From Dryococelus australis (lineage: Eukaryota; Arthropoda; Insecta; Phasmatodea; Phasmatidae), in NCBI GenBank assembly GCA_029891345.1, contig CM057005.1, forward strand, positions 68,085,760 through 68,149,759: 64,000 nt of DNA, read 5' to 3'. A program made the translations under genes and the position numbers. Positions 13,206-26,821 of this stretch are shown here, piece by piece. A model generated the notes under the pieces. It did no database searches, was not told the origin of the DNA, and was given only the letters and a program-made list of their open reading frames with translations. Each line of letters starts with the position of its first letter. Within the stretch, counting starts at the first letter, position 1.

Positions 13206-13544
13206 GACGAAACAGTTAATGTTAATGATGGAATGAGAGACCTACAAAGTTTGATAAAGCCAGTATGTATGGAACATACACTAGCAAGATGTTTGCGTGA
13301 AATCGACGAACTTCATAATAAACCGTTGTCGGCTCTAAATACTGATAATGACTGTGGGAACCCTACAAAGAAAAGTAAACTTGATATTGAAGATGAAACA
13401 GGAGGTCAAGACGATCATGAAGACAGCATTGATGATAATGACTATGACGACAGAGTTTATGAAATATCTGATGAGAAGAATGATGAGTCTCTCAGTGTTC
13501 CCACACATTTCACCAACGAGTTTCCATCGGCAAGTGGTGTGTAG
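13152..13544 (+). CDS. Acidic 130-codon ORF downstream of the finger copy
   Basis: ATG at 13152, stop at 13542-13544. The first ten codons overlap the duplicated finger-gene end; the rest is unique in the window. Residues 75-115 are strongly acidic (DDHEDSIDDNDYDDRVY), preceded by a short basic patch (TKKSKL), a pattern seen in nuclear proteins but not diagnostic. It could be the continuation of the finger gene that the minus-strand copy lost to an early stop. Unknown function; possibly a pseudogene exon. Confidence 0.35.
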   Translation: MMSITPALSMGIGSTDDYDETVNVNDGMRDLQSLIKPVCMEHTLARCLREIDELHNKPLSALNTDNDCGNPTKKSKLDIEDETGGQDDHEDSIDDNDYDDRVYEISDEKNDESLSVPTHFTNEFPSASGV

Positions 13545-14090
13545 AAGGCAGATGACATTAGTAACACTTGTTACATATTTCCCGAAGACCCGAATTAACT
13601 TGTTTATAGACTCAGGTATTTGATTGACCAACAAAAAATGTATGAATCTCTCACACATTGTTGTGAAATCTTCAACCATCGATGAACTAAGAATCGGGGT
13701 TATATCAGATGAGGCTGTTGGCTACTATCCATAATCTGTAAACATTTGATAAATGTAAAGATCGAATGTGCAAAATAATTAGAAATATAGAAGTATTAAT
13801 AAGTAAATAAGTGAAATTTATGTATACATAGCAATGTGTGTGTAATTTCTTATTCAGTCCTTTATGCTTCTCTGAAAGACTTATTAATTCAGTGGTGTAA
13901 ACAATCAATCGAGAGTATGTTTTCGATAGAATTTATGCGAGTGCATATAGGTGGAGGGCTATATTTCGATTTGAAATATTATATCTTACTCAGACCATTT
14001 AAAATGGACTAAGAACTACATGGCGAACAAATGAAATAATGGGAAAAATTTTGATATTTCGCAACTAGTTGGTTGGCCTGGTATATACAT
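13545..14090. other. No feature recognised
   Basis: AT-rich DNA with chance frames only. Confidence 0.4.
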
Positions 14091-14095
14091 AATTA

Positions 14096-14502
14096 TGTGT
14101 ATATATACATACACACACACATATATATATACATACACACACATATATATATACATATATACGCATATATATACATATATACGCATATATACACATACAT
14201 ATATACGCATATATACACATATATACGCATATATACACATATATACGCACATATATACATATATAAGCACATATATACATATATACGCATACACATATAT
14301 ACGCATACACATATATACGCATATATATACATATATACGCATATACATACATATATATACGCATATATATACATATATATACGCATATATTTACATATAT
14401 ATACGCATATATACGCATATATATACATATATACGCATATAGATACGCATATATACATATAGATACGCATATATACATATAGATATACATATATGTATAT
14501 AG
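14096..14502. repeat. Complex microsatellite of TA, CG and CA steps
   Basis: About 400 bp of alternating purine-pyrimidine sequence built from ATATAC and GCATATA blocks. Because there are no stops in several frames on either strand, it creates reading frames up to 151 codons (Ile-Tyr repeats) that are not genes. Confidence 0.95.
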
Positions 14503-16209
14503 AATCCCAGCTGAAGACAATCAGTATTATTGCATTTATATTATCAATTAGCTAGCAAAATATTTTGTCAACAATGACGTGCTTTGAGAATATACAACCA
14601 GGTAATTGTTAGTGTTTAATCAAACCATTCTTTCTTTGCATGTCATTCGAAGCCTTTCTTACACCCGAAGGTTTCTAGTGTATGGCCACCCGTTGAAAGG
14701 ACGTAACTGAATTGTACAGTTCTGACCTCAGCCTCGTCTCAAAAATATTCCATAATGAGAAGTTATTTTGCTGGCAGCATCGTTAGTGGCCATCTGCAAG
14801 TGGTGCTAATAAGCTATAAATTAATCTACGAACTACCAAGCTACATTATGAAAACATCTTAAACCTATGATTCGCTCATATTCTACCCTTACCACATCCA
14901 TCGGTGATAGTATCAGGTTTGGTGACTGGTAATTTGAGTTGGGGATGGGCAGATTGCTTACATCCGAATGGCATTCAAAATAGCTAATTATCATGCAACG
15001 ACAACCCAATGGTAACAGCGATGTGACGTATGATAATATAATTTTTTTCCCACACTATTATTTGCTATTTCCATCGCACACTTTCGCTGATATGTTTAAA
15101 TACGTATACATTTTTTATGTTATGATAGTTACACTGCAGAAGGAGTTAGTTACGCTATGTTCGTGTTGATGTACATATTCTGTTTATTGTAGTGCTTATT
15201 TCTTTTCTTGGCAATGCTAATTTTTCAAATGGCATATGTCTAAATATATTTAGAATGCTAATTAGTTGCAACATAAGATTTTAATGCAGCGTTTATAAAG
15301 ATGTAATTTTACAAATTTTAATGCGATAAGCATATAAATGTAGACAGTTTTAATAGTTGGCAGCATTAAGCACGACGTAATGTTAAGAGAGATTTCTAAA
15401 AGTGCACCAGACTTAAGTCATATCTTACCACGTAGATTTCAAATTAAACTTTGTTGAGATAAATTTATTAGTTTTGAAACATTATGGCGACATACTGGAT
15501 CCTTAATATTTTAGCTGGTCAATCATAGCTGCTGATGTAGCTTTTTTAAAAAAATTTAATAAAAGTGTGATTTTAAGTGGATCCGAGCTTTAAGATAATA
15601 CTAAAGCTAATATTAAGGCTGACGGAGTGGGCTCAGCGCAATTTAAGAGGGCCCGAAGCAATACTTATGGTGAAAACTGGTATTCAAGACTACATATTTT
15701 CTTGTATAAGACAATGGGTTTGCTATCGTGATATACAAGATCCTCCTGTTCCAGAACATCTGCTAGGCAGCTTCAAAGATAATTAATACCTACGTAAGTT
15801 GCAGATGGTAGGACCTTTAATTTAATTTCTGCTACTTTTTTCCCAAGACTCTAATTAACTGGTGTTTTACTGAACTTTCCTGATTTCATGCCTACCCTTC
15901 ATTCAGAAGAGGATGTTAAATGAACCTACCGACTGATTATATATTATATGAGTTGAGCTTTAGTCGAGGCAATAAAGAGATTTACTGATAATGAGAACTG
16001 ATCTTAAGTATGAGAGATTCCTCTTAATATATACAGGATTAAAATTATCCCTTCATTTTCTTAGCACTTCACTATGCTGCCAAATGTCAACTAAATTATT
16101 AACTTTCTGCTTAGCGCTTACAAATGACATTACCCTGCAAATTTTCTTGTTGGCGAACACATAGTAATTATGTTTATGTTCGACAATTTTTACTGGTAAT
16201 AATTAAATG
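14503..16209. other. No feature recognised
   Basis: The 69-codon frame at 15577-15786 has no domain and no splice context I can support. Confidence 0.4.
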
Positions 16210-17020
16210 TTTCTCAACAAGTGGATGTGTTTTTGGTTTGGTAGTTTGGACGCGAGTGGAAGTGAAGGACAGCGTAATTATATGATAGTGGCGACGAGTC
16301 ACAAGGGAAGGTCAGGCGAGCGATAATCCAACACGCACATATCTTGTTTCGAAAAGCTTGCCGCCGCGACAAATCACTTGTGGCTCGCGCGCTCCTGACC
16401 TTCAACAGATTTAAATTCTGTGTTTGTCTAAAGAATTTTCTGGTGGTTTTCTGTCCTAGTTTATCTCAGCATGACTCGGTGTGCGGCGAACCTTCCAGGT
16501 CAAGACCAGCGACTATAAACGTGTGACGGGCCTCCGAGCCGCGGAGTGGATGAGTGAGTTCTAGCGATACACGACGAGCGAAACGTGCGGCGAGAGAAGT
16601 GATCAGCGGGAGGAATACCTGCGACTGCGAGCATCGGCGCAGTGAAGAGTACGGCTGGCAGGCTGGACTGTTGGATTAGGTGCATCAGTGGAAGACATTA
16701 CAGACGATGCACCGAAAAAAATATTGTGGCCGCCACAAAATATTTTTTCAGTGTGGTAACATAGAAAGTGCGTTATTGATGAGTACGAGTTAGTTGACTA
16801 TAACTAAATAGAGATTGAATTGAAGACGTTAATTAGAGTTAAAATATACATAAAATATTGTGCTCACTGACAAATAAAAAGAATAATAGTGGACATAGAT
16901 ATATTTATGCTGTAAATAACTTCTGTGTGAATAAATTATAAATCATATTTAGCTCATTTATTTTTATTAAGATCTCCATCCCTCACGAACTCAGATACGC
17001 CCCACAGGCGTCTTGAAACA
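16210..17020 (+). mobile_element. Solo-LTR-like sequence (Ty3/Gypsy type)
   Basis: Matches 52039-52730 over its length: GCGAACCTTC (about 16487) against GGGGAACCTTC, ATGCTGTAAATAA then CTGTGTGAATA (about 16905), and the 3' end ACTCAGATACGCCCC ... TCTTGAAACA. Its 3' portion is organised like the LTR at 43518-44389 (CCTCA/CTTAACGAACT then ...AACA). No gag or pol sequence follows, so it is most likely a solo LTR. The left boundary is uncertain. Confidence 0.5.
16717..16753. repeat. Short perfect-looking hairpin in the LTR
   Basis: AATATTGTGGC faces GCCACAAAATATT, giving a ~17 bp stem with a 2-base centre. The related LTR at 52 kb lacks it. Confidence 0.7.
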
Positions 17021-17760
17021 GTATATTTACTGTGTTCTACTGTGAGTGGAATGTGTCTTTCAAAGTGTATTAAGTTCATGAAAATAATATTTTTTTTTTG
17101 TTTGTTTCACACCTACATGATTTATTTTACTGCTTATGTATTTACATTCAGACTGTTCATGCTACTGGTTCTCTTAACCCTTAATCTACACACTATATAC
17201 GTAGTGCACAGATGCAATGCACGTTTTTAATGGAGTCAGAAACATCACACAACCTCACATTCATTACAGCGACGATCACATTTATATCCAGGAAGCATCC
17301 AAAGAACCCAGTCCCTTTTGCAGGGAATGTGGATGTGTGTAAATTTCCTAGTTAAAATCGCAGGAGCTATTTAAGGTAGCGCGTGCATCCGAGAGGCGTC
17401 CACTACGCAGTGCTGTAACAATTATTGGATATACTTATTATTTTTACTATTATCATCAATACCCGCGTGAGTAGATATCATCACAGCACAATTACCTGAT
17501 CGTAATAGAAACATACATATCGCACCCACAAACAAATTTTATTAGAAAAATAATTTTAATTTATTCTGTATCGAATGAAACATATTTGCTGAAAAGAGCG
17601 TTTGTGTGATATTTTCTATTAAGGAATTCGTTTTAGAGACTCGTTACGCATTACAAAATTATTTTACAGTGATTTAATGATTGTATGATAGTTTGATATT
17701 ATTGAACTGAGGGTGCAATATTTTTTACTCATCAGGGAAGACTATTAAATTTTATATAGA
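17021..17760. other. No feature recognised
   Basis: AT-rich DNA; the 62-codon frame at 17042-17230 is hydrophobic but has no supporting context. Confidence 0.4.
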
Positions 17761-18149
17761 TGGTTCACAGTTGATAGAGCACTTTTGAAAGCAAGGCATA
17801 CTTTTATATTAATTTTATATCCTTCCGCCAAATGTAAAACTAGCGTTGCCATGGGCCTATTCACTGTATTCATGCGTCAGTCATGTGCAAACACGGATTT
17901 TTTTTAGGAATGTATTACTAAAATGTTAATTCCTACACTAGTGTATAAAACAACCACTAAATTCCGTGACCATAATCTTAAATATTACACTCACAGGGCA
18001 ACATCAAGTCTTAGAACTATTTTGATTAATTCGCTGACAACTCAACTGAGGGGTCTTCATGTCAATGTGCACTGTGGCATGCAAGTTGTTATGGACAGTG
18101 ACTTTTTTCAAAGATTAGTTTCAAAAGTGCTCGTATTATCGTAAACAAT
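17761..18149 (+). mobile_element. L-type MITE copy, strongly diverged
   Basis: Begins TGGTTCACAG ... AGAGCACTTTTGAAAGC and ends TTTCAAAAGTGCTCG ... CGTAAACA. The interior keeps family landmarks CCTTCCGCC-AATGTAAAA, GCCATGGGCCT and TTCATGCGTCAGTCA. Confidence 0.75.
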
Positions 18150-18842
18150 CAACTTTATCAAGGAATTTTTTTACGACACGCGGTGGCAGGGGTAGTCCTT
18201 CACACAGAGGGCGCTGCAGATGACCTAGTAAACGAGTGATGTCACAAGCCAGAGATAACGCTCGAAATTCCTTGGCTTCCAGTTCTCCGGGGTCATCGAG
18301 TCTTGACTGGGACGCGTGACGCGTCATTACAGCGCGATAATTTTTTCAATATTGCATCGCATACGATGAGAAACTGAGTGGCAACACAGCGAGCACACAT
18401 CAATGGGGGGCCTGAAATATTGGCGTTATTTAGTCACTGAGTGATTTTAAAATACGCAAGCATCTACAGAATTTATCTGATTGGGATGTAATTTATACGA
18501 CACGTCCAACAGGAAGCCAACCGGACAGAAAGCGGGCGTTGTGTCTGTGACATCAAGGCCACGATCCTTCATTTCTACAGCTTTTGTGAGAATTAATTTT
18601 TTGTACCCAAGCGGGAGCCGATATTGTAAAATCCTCTTACAATTTTGTTACAAATTGTTTTTATTATGTAGTCTAATTTTTCCAACACAAAAAACTGTAT
18701 AAATTTATCCAATTAATTAACTAACGAAAATTTTGTTTACCTAATAATTAGTTAAAATTATTCAGTAAGCTGTAGAAATGACGAATGTCGTGGCATTAAC
18801 CACGGAATAAGTTGCTCAGTCTGGAGTAACCACATCGTAGAA
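18150..18842. other. No feature recognised
   Basis: Moderate GC around 18170-18330; no gene structure. Confidence 0.35.
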
Positions 18843-19114
18843 GAATGAGTGAAGTGAGAAAGTGAAGAGATTTAGGCGGCTCTAAACAGCGAGGTCTTGA
18901 GAGTCGATGAGGGGTTATTGAGGTGAGTATGGAGAAGCGCCGTAATGATAAGGAAGGGGCAAGGGGGGAGGAGATCTCCGAGAAAATCCACTGACCAGCA
19001 GAATCGTCGGGCACGATTAGCTCGTGCAAAAATCCAGGAGCGACCCAGCCGGAAATCTAACCCGGTTCACCTCTGTGGGAGGCGAACAGTCTAACCGCTA
19101 CACACCGCGGTCAT
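18843..19114 (-). mobile_element. tRNA-derived SINE (family 1)
   Basis: Read on the minus strand, the head (GCGGTGTGTAGCGGTTAGAC ... ) contains pol III A-box-like and degenerate B-box-like sequence. It is followed by the shared SINE body (deciphered by TTTTCTCGG-GAT) and a tail with ACCTCGCTGTTTAGAGC and CACT-type repeats. Confidence 0.8.
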
Positions 19115-19561
19115 GAAGGCACAAAGACAGCGCAGCGATACGTCAGCGAGGTTATGCGGTCCTATTTTCTGCAATTTTCGCGCAGCATACCCAAAGCTAT
19201 GATGCTCGTTTCCATACAGCTCTTATCGCCCAACATACTCTACAAAGCGTGGACACCATTCCTTGGCCTGCCATTTCTCCAGATTTGTCCCCTTTTGAAC
19301 ACACGTGGGATACGGTGGGGCGACATTTGCACCGCCATCAATCACCTGCCCAAACAATGGCTGATACATGTGTAGAAATGTACGAAGCATGGTAGTATGT
19401 ACCTCACGGGACATTCCGCCACCTGTTGACGGAATGCTCTGCCGCATCGCTGCCCTTTATAGTCGCGAGAGCAGGCCCTGTCCCATATTAAACGCGTGTG
19501 TTGCGGAATCTAAACAACACGCCCTCTATGCGTGAGAGACTAACCACTGTTCATTTATAAT

Positions 19562-19974
19562 GGCTGTTCACGATAAAGTAAGCAATTTTGAAATGAACCT
19601 TAGAAAAAAGTCACTGCCCCTGCCTGCGTATATTTTAATGGGCGCACTGAGTGACATTCGTCCAGTAAAGTTGGTAACGATGGTGCGAAAGTATTTCCAT
19701 ATCTTAACGTCGGATAAAAAGCGTTAGGCAACCATTTGTGATAGATTATTTCTTTCCCTTCCTGGTTTGTTTATTGCATCGAAGTGCGAAAATAAGCACA
19801 TTTGTAAAATATTTACTTTCCTAATAATGTCACAGTTTTACTTTACCGACGTAAGAATAAAGTGATGAGACCCATGGAAATTTTGATTTTACACAAGGCG
19901 GAATAATACCCAACGTGCATACAAGTAGACCGTAAGCAGAGCTTTCAAACGTGCTCATTTTACAGTGAACAGCC
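19562..19974 (-). mobile_element. L-type MITE copy
   Basis: Starts GGCTGTTCACGATAAAGTA and ends CAGTGAACAGCC, 413 bp. The interior is the reverse complement of the copy at 39976. Confidence 0.9.
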
Positions 19975-20446
19975 GATAACATCATGTATAAGCCAGTGAT
20001 AGTTTAATAAAGTTTCACGTAAGGAAAGAGGGTGTAGCGATTTACATGTCCATCATGTAACATTGTAACGGACCTAATAACTAGCCTGCGTCTATCATGT
20101 GACGCAACGAAACTGCTGAAACGTAAATATGCCCACTGTTACACAAATTCGTTCGATAATACGGAGAAAAGAATGAAGCTAGCCTACTCAGGCCGCCGGG
20201 ATTTAGTTAAAAGATAACTTTAAAATTAGATATTTTGGTATAGACAACCTTTTCATAGTGAACTGCCAACTTTGTAAATTTGCATCACACAGTAGGCCAG
20301 TTTGTGTTACGCTCGAATCTTTTTCGAAGATTAGTACAAAGTCTTTAGTTAACCATAAAACATAACATATCCGATGAATATTCTTTTGACGACCCATGAG
20401 TCTTCTCCACTAACGTAGCAATGTACACTCGTGCAGCAGACCTGGT

Positions 20447-20465
20447 GGATATATATATATATATT
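20447..20465. repeat. Short (TA)n tract
   Basis: TATATATATATATAT next to the 3' side of a SINE. Confidence 0.7.
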
Positions 20466-20499
20466 TCGGCGGTGCTCAACAGCTGAGGTCTCTTACGCT

Positions 20500-20703
20500 C
20501 AAACTGATGAAGCAAAGTGGAAACAGAACCGCGACGGAATGTGATTGTGGGGGAAGTGGGAATACCCCGCGGAAACCCGCCTTCCAACGGCAACGTCCTC
20601 CACGTACGCCACACGCAAAAATCTGGGTTACCTCACCAGGACTCGAACCCAGTTTCGTCCTGGTGGGATGCGTGTAGTCTGAGAACTACGCAACCGTATG
20701 TGT
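20500..20703 (-). mobile_element. tRNA-derived SINE, same body with a different tRNA head
   Basis: On the minus strand: a head with A-box-like TGCGTAGTTCTCAGACTA and a good B box (GGGTTCGAGTCC), then a body that aligns with the family-1 body (GTGTGG ... GACGTTGCCG ... GGCGGGTTTCCGCGGGG ... CATTCCG). The head differs from the other copies. Confidence 0.75.
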
Positions 20704-20831
20704 AATATGTAAATTCTTCGCACATTTAACCCCCAAACTGCGCAGATGTGCAGAGAATATCATTTTTGTAATGATATGTCTGATAACTAAATAGGGTAGT
20801 AGCACACATCGTCAATAAGCTACTGAGAAAT

Positions 20832-21093
20832 AATATTAGTAGCAGCGGCGTGCCGGTTCTAGATCACTAGGCGAAAGAGATGTGGCTGGAGCCGATATAA
20901 AATAGATTTTGCGGATTAATGGCTAATCCGATTAATTGGCTTATCCGATTAAATTGCAAATTTGATAAATCGGATCAGGATTAGCCAATTAATAGGATTA
21001 GCCATTAATCCGCAAAATCTATTTTTATAACTGCTCCATCCATATCTCATTCGCCAAGTGATCTAGAACTGGTATGCCCCTACTACTAATATT
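20832..21093. mobile_element. Palindromic MITE with 6-bp target-site duplication
   Basis: Element 20838-21087 is a near-perfect palindrome about 250 bp long. It begins AGTAGCAGCGGCGTGCC and ends GGCATACC-type complement ... GCCCCTACTACT. The arms run to the centre through TTAATGGCTAATCC. AATATT flanks both sides (20832-20837, 21088-21093), which fixes the ends. The interior has no coding capacity. Confidence 0.9.
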
Positions 21094-24000
21094 GGGAGTG
21101 CACATACATTCTCACTTTACAGAGTTGCTTAAATCTCTTGTCTACCAGTTGTAACCCCACAAGCATAAGTATTTATACACGTTACCATTGGAACCCTCAT
21201 CCATAAGCAATTTCGAATCTAATCACACCCGTGTAATGTTAGTCTGAGTAATAATAATAATTTTACTGTACACTATGTATATGGAGTTACGTTACCTTCT
21301 ACGCACAAACGCAGCCGCGGTAAAAGGTTTCGTGCCGACCATTTACCGCACAGTATATGCAGCGTGAGTCGAGACGAGAAGCGATTGTGAAACCATCATT
21401 TCTGCACTGTCGTTCGCCCTGCGAGAGCGTTTGGCTGTCATTTGGAAACGTTCGGCCTAGGGAAAAGTGATATACGGCCACCGAACCATCTGGCGTGCCA
21501 GGAGCTGCGTAACAATGATACATAAGTAGTGTGGCGGCAGCGGGAGTTCGGTCCGAGAGAGATCAGTGAACTGGCAGTTGCCTACTGTGAATCTGCACTC
21601 TGAACATTTCTTTTGTACTTTCACACAAAAAAAATCTTTGGAAACCCAGTTGCCAAGAAAATCCTTTGTAAGATTGCAAACAGTTTTCTTGTAAAATCCG
21701 CGCGGGATGCGAAGCCAACGTCAGCGGGCGGACCAGCGACACTTAACTACTGGAGTAATTTTGGAAAGCCATGGAAAACCAGAACAAAGACTGCTGGACC
21801 AGGAATAGGGATTTTTACATTTTTTCCCCCCTTCCTACCGCATGATAGTGTGATAAATTTCAAGACTCACGTTGTGGTCCAGTCTTTATTTGTGTTTGAA
21901 TGTTTCGAGACTACGATTTTACGCGGGAAAAAACGGAGCCCCCATGTTGACGTACCTATGACGTCAGTACACATGTTGGTCTTTGCTGTTTCCATACAGA
22001 AGCCCGAGCGGGTTACATGTGAATTTGGGATTTTTATTATATTTCTGTTGTTTCGGAGTATACTAATGTTGCATGGACATCGAAATGTACCCCTCCGTAA
22101 CATACCTGTGAATAATTTACGAGAAAAAACAAAGCGTGAAGCGCGTCCAAACGTAGTTAATAGCCGTAAAACATTACGCAATTTGCGACAAAAGTACATG
22201 TTTTGTTCATGAATGTTATTTCAGCGTTAAGGAAATGTGTTTTTTTTTCTACCGTAATATCACTGGGCTAATCCGTAACACGGTAATGTTTATTTTAAAG
22301 GCGGTGCATGTACGACCAACGAGAAAATCCCTACGTTTCATTAAAAATTTATATATGGTTTACGCTATATGAAAACGTCCTGTCATATATGAATACTAGT
22401 AACGTTATCTTTGAAAATAGTTTGATAGTTTTGAGGCTATATGCTCCCGTTTATGCCTGGTACATACGTCTACGTTTAACATGTTTCTTGAATAATAAAA
22501 CCTGTGTCATGGTAATTTAATTCACAGAGACGTAATTTTATGTTTAGTTGTTAGGATTAATTTCGAAATATTGGGATTCCAAAATGACATAAGTAAGTAA
22601 TATCCTTACGGAAATGGAAAGTTCTTCAAATGTTCCTACAAAGGGCTTGTTATTTGGATAAGTGAGATATATGTTTCTGCAAGGAAATGTTTAAATTAAG
22701 CAGAACGACACGAATCTAAAATAAACGTGGTTATTCGTAAGAAATCTGCAAACTGAAGGAACCAATCATATCTCCCACATCAGGAGAAAGTCAGTAATCA
22801 CATAAATCTGCGGCAGTTTTGGGATTTCTCCCTACTGCTAATCCAATGTAAGAGGAACTTATACATAGTTTGAAATCTCAGGTAGTGTATGGTTCAAGAG
22901 CTAGACACTAATAGTGTTCCGTCGAAACCACGTCGGAAGCGATTGTGTACGTAACCACAGTTTTATAGAGCTCTAGTAACAACTCTATATTCCAATTCAA
23001 ATAAACGGGCTACGGATATGCTACACAACTGACATTTCATCCATTTGGATTTTGAGAATATAATTTTCCATGTATCCAACAGATACAAAAAAAAATTGTC
23101 GCGAGAACGTGGTGATAAAAAAAACCCGATAAAATGACATGCTATAATTATACAGTGAAAACTGCGATCCGTGAGCTAACACACGAAGAGTAATATTACT
23201 GTAGCCGGTTATATTTCACGGGGCAGAGGGAGGGTGATTTTTTTCGGGGGGGGGGGATAAAAAGGGGAGGAATAAAAATAAATGTTGAGCCTGTCTGGTC
23301 AATTACTCGCAAGCACAAGAGGAAAAAAAAATGTGGGGAGAGGGTAGGGCAGATGAAAGGCAGTGTTGAACGAGGGGAGAAAAAAGGGCCGGGACGGTGA
23401 AGCTGTATGGAACGCGAGCGAAAGCCATGTGCGTAATAACAGGAATAATACTGTGTCCCTGCTACCGGCATCCCTTCCCCGGCTGACACTACACTGTCAG
23501 GACCGACCCATTAGTCGGTCGGCGGTGGCCGCCCGTCGACGACACGGTCCGCCTGCGAGCCCCGCAAGTTTATTGGCAATATAGCCGGCCCCGCGGACGC
23601 TGAAAACTGAGCGTATAAGGAAACACACACACCCCCCCCCCCCCATCCCATCATTACTCGGGCATTCCAAAAATAAAAAAAAAAAAATTCGGAGTAATGA
23701 AACACATGCCGGTGATACTCGCGAAAGGGCCCTCTTCCATCCTCGTTGAATCCATCCTTGTTGCTTCCACGTGGCAATTACAACCCCCGCCACGCAGTCG
23801 GGATTCCTCGCAGCCACTTAGCAACAGGGATGGACCGGGAGAAATGCGTGGAGGGAAACCCGCACAAGACTTGAGCAGCTGTAGATTTTACAGCAGCAGC
23901 AAGTATACTTAAGAGCAAAATTTGTATTGCCACGGATTTAGCACTCTTAAAACTTTACGTCTGAAAGGAAAAAAGGTCCCTGCATATAACCGTACGTATT

Positions 24001-24349
24001 CTGACGTAAACATTAACTGGCATAGTAACAGTGATTTACGAAGTCAATATAAATATTTCTTTGTTTTATCCTCCAATCGAAAGTACAATCTCGATCTGTA
24101 GCCACGTATTTTATTTTTCACTTAATAAATATCAGAGTAAATACTGGCGTAGTAGAAACATAAGTATTTACGTTTGTGACAGTTTTACAGTGACAGTCGA
24201 TTTACGCATGTCTGCTGGTAACTCCAGTCCAGCTAAAACAGGGGAAAAAAAAAAAAAATTTAAAAAATTGGCAGGCAGCATGCACATGCAACGACATGGC
24301 ACAAACGAAACTAACAACGCGCGATTTGGCCTATACAAAATCCAGTATA
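21094..24349. other. No confident feature
   Basis: An open 600-nt stretch at 21613-22212 lacks an early ATG and any domain; an overlapping antisense frame is also open. GC-rich, G-run and C-run containing DNA lies at 23240-23900. No splice series was found. Confidence 0.35.
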
Positions 24350-24752
24350 GGCTGTTTTCGGTAAAATGAGCATTTTGGAAGCCCTTCTTAAGATATACTT
24401 GTATGCACTAACATTACTACGGGCCTCATCACTTTATTCACGCGTCAATCAGGTGAAACAGTGAAAATATTAGAAAAGTAAATATTTTACAAATCTGGCA
24501 ATTTTTACACTCCAGTGCATTACAAAAACAGAAAGCTAAATAAATAAATAAATAAATGAATAATTTAAGTTATCACAAATTGAGACCTAACACTTTTGAT
24601 TCGACTTTAAGATATGGAACTACTTTCCATCCATCGTTACCAACTTTACTGGGTGAATGTCACTCAGTGCGACCATTAAAATATATGCATACAGAGGTAG
24701 TGACTTTTTTCTAAGGCTGATTTCAAAATTGCTCACTTTAACGTGAACAGCC
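24350..24752 (+). mobile_element. L-type MITE copy
   Basis: Starts GGCTGTTTTCGGTAAAATG and ends GCTCACTTTAACGTGAACAGCC (20 of these bases are the TIR). It contains a private (AAAT)n stretch at about 24538-24560. Confidence 0.9.
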
Positions 24753-26320
24753 TTTAACAATATTAATGTTATACTGCAGAAATTTTTTTGTTAACAGTGA
24801 GCCGTCAGTAAATAATGTTGCTGTTAATGTAGTATACTGTAAAACTAGTAACCTTTTCGACACATTTTCATTTAAGGTTTCAGTAGTTGCAGAGCAAAAA
24901 ATGGTATGGTGTGTGCTGTATATAAGTCGACATAACACTTGTATCGTTGCCGCATCCAATAAGCTATAGACTGTTATGTTCGGCTACAGTTACATGAACA
25001 AATTATGACCTAGACAAGAAAGACGGCTTGCAAATAATTTACCCAAAGGTAAGGTCATTGGCCATTGAGCTTCTCAGTGTGGAGTACAGACCAAAATTAC
25101 CTACAGAAGTTAATCTGTAAACACTGTAAAATTATTTTTATCGGTACAATTACATATGCCTCAGCTGATGACAGCATGTCAATAAATAATGCAGCTGCTA
25201 CCTGTCCCACCAGCTGATGGAGGAGGGATATATTAGCGAAAAATAGACATTGGCGATACTTTCACCGAACCATTAAAATCTTGCCTTTGTAGCTGGAATG
25301 AAGTTATAGGTCGAGGTCAATGTTAACATTTTGATGTCAGAAAGCCCCGCAACATGCTAAATAGGGCTTTCAAAGTGCTTAATTAAAAGAGTATAATCTA
25401 CGCCGTCAAATGTGTAGTAATATTTTCCAATTATAGTTGCTACAGGTACAATACAAATATTTTTATTTAATTTTTTACTTTAAATTCAGCTGAACGAATT
25501 ATTTTACCTATAGTGGAAACAGATTCCTTTTCCCTAGGAAATATACTCATAGTTATAAAAAGTCCCAGATAGAACAATGACTTACGGTTCTTTCGGAATT
25601 ATTATATACGTTCAGGCATACATAATACTACAAACTATCTAAATTGGACTTTTTTTTTTAATTAGCAGGAAAACGTTCAACTTATCAGCCATACCGTAAG
25701 CAATTACATGAAAACCAATATACCGAAAATAAAAATGTACATAATAGAATATTTTTCATAAGGCAAAAAAAAAAAAATGCCCCGCCATTACGTGAGTACG
25801 TTTCCAAATAGTGGAATTATGACCAACAAATTATATAGGTTGTCGACAGGGACTGGGAGTAATGCTTTTATTAATGTCTTACTTGTAACAGCTAATTTTT
25901 TTCAATAACGAATATGGTAACGCCGTTACGTTAAGTTTTCAGTAACTTTAACTGTATCTGAATTACATGTTAGCTCTCAAAATAACGATAACTGTCGTTA
26001 TTTTTCACGTAACTTTTTTAAGATATGAATTTTTCTATTCAAGGTTTCTTTTGAATCTCCCTGCCCAAAAATTGCACATACACAAATAAATACAGAAATG
26101 TATATCTTCAGATGTATTTATGATTATAATCCGTCGCAAGAAACTTTGTCCTTATATGCTGGCTGTTCTGCAGTAACTTCTACAAAACTCGGATTGACAT
26201 TTGTTTGTCAGTTTATTTCATTTTATTTATTTACTTGTGAAGTTGTGGATGCAAAGTGGTTATGTATAGTTAATTCATTTTATTAATTATATTTTCTTAT
26301 TTATCTGCAACAATTATTGC
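24753..26320. other. No feature recognised
   Basis: A possible relic of an L/S terminus (GGGCTTTCAAAGTGCTTAATT) lies at about 25365. A 22-bp hairpin (AATAACGA ... TCGTTATT) is at about 25980-26001. Confidence 0.35.
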
Positions 26321-26438
<118 letters not shown>

Positions 26439-26821
26439 AAGAGGTTTATTGAGGTCTCAAAAACTCCAATTGTATTGTTTTAAGTTAAATAATGTTTGGC
26501 GTAAGTGTGGCAGTGAAATTAATTTAACAGATTAGTAATAATGCATATACTTGTAGCCATGTTATTTCAACAGTAAAAAAAAAGCCTAATGGTGGAAAAG
26601 TTGGTAACTTCTCTTGATGCAAAATTCGCCGAGCTATGTTTTCCTCTAGGTAACGCGAAACGTAACTCACAGCTACTTTACTAAGATCGGCAACTGTAAC
26701 TTTTTACTTTTCAGTGGAGTAGCTGTTGTTGAATTTGAATTACTTTGCCAGTGAATTAAAGGTAACCATACCATTTAACTTACTTTTCAAAAGTATCTTT
26801 CCATTCTCTGGTTGTCGGTAA

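Noticed and set aside
14016..14520. Overlapping frames up to 151 codons on both strands
   Set aside because: All come from one alternating purine-pyrimidine microsatellite that lacks stop codons by composition.
21613..22212. 199-codon open stretch
   Set aside because: It does not start with ATG, has no domain, and an antisense frame is equally open, so a chance frame in slightly GC-richer DNA is more likely.
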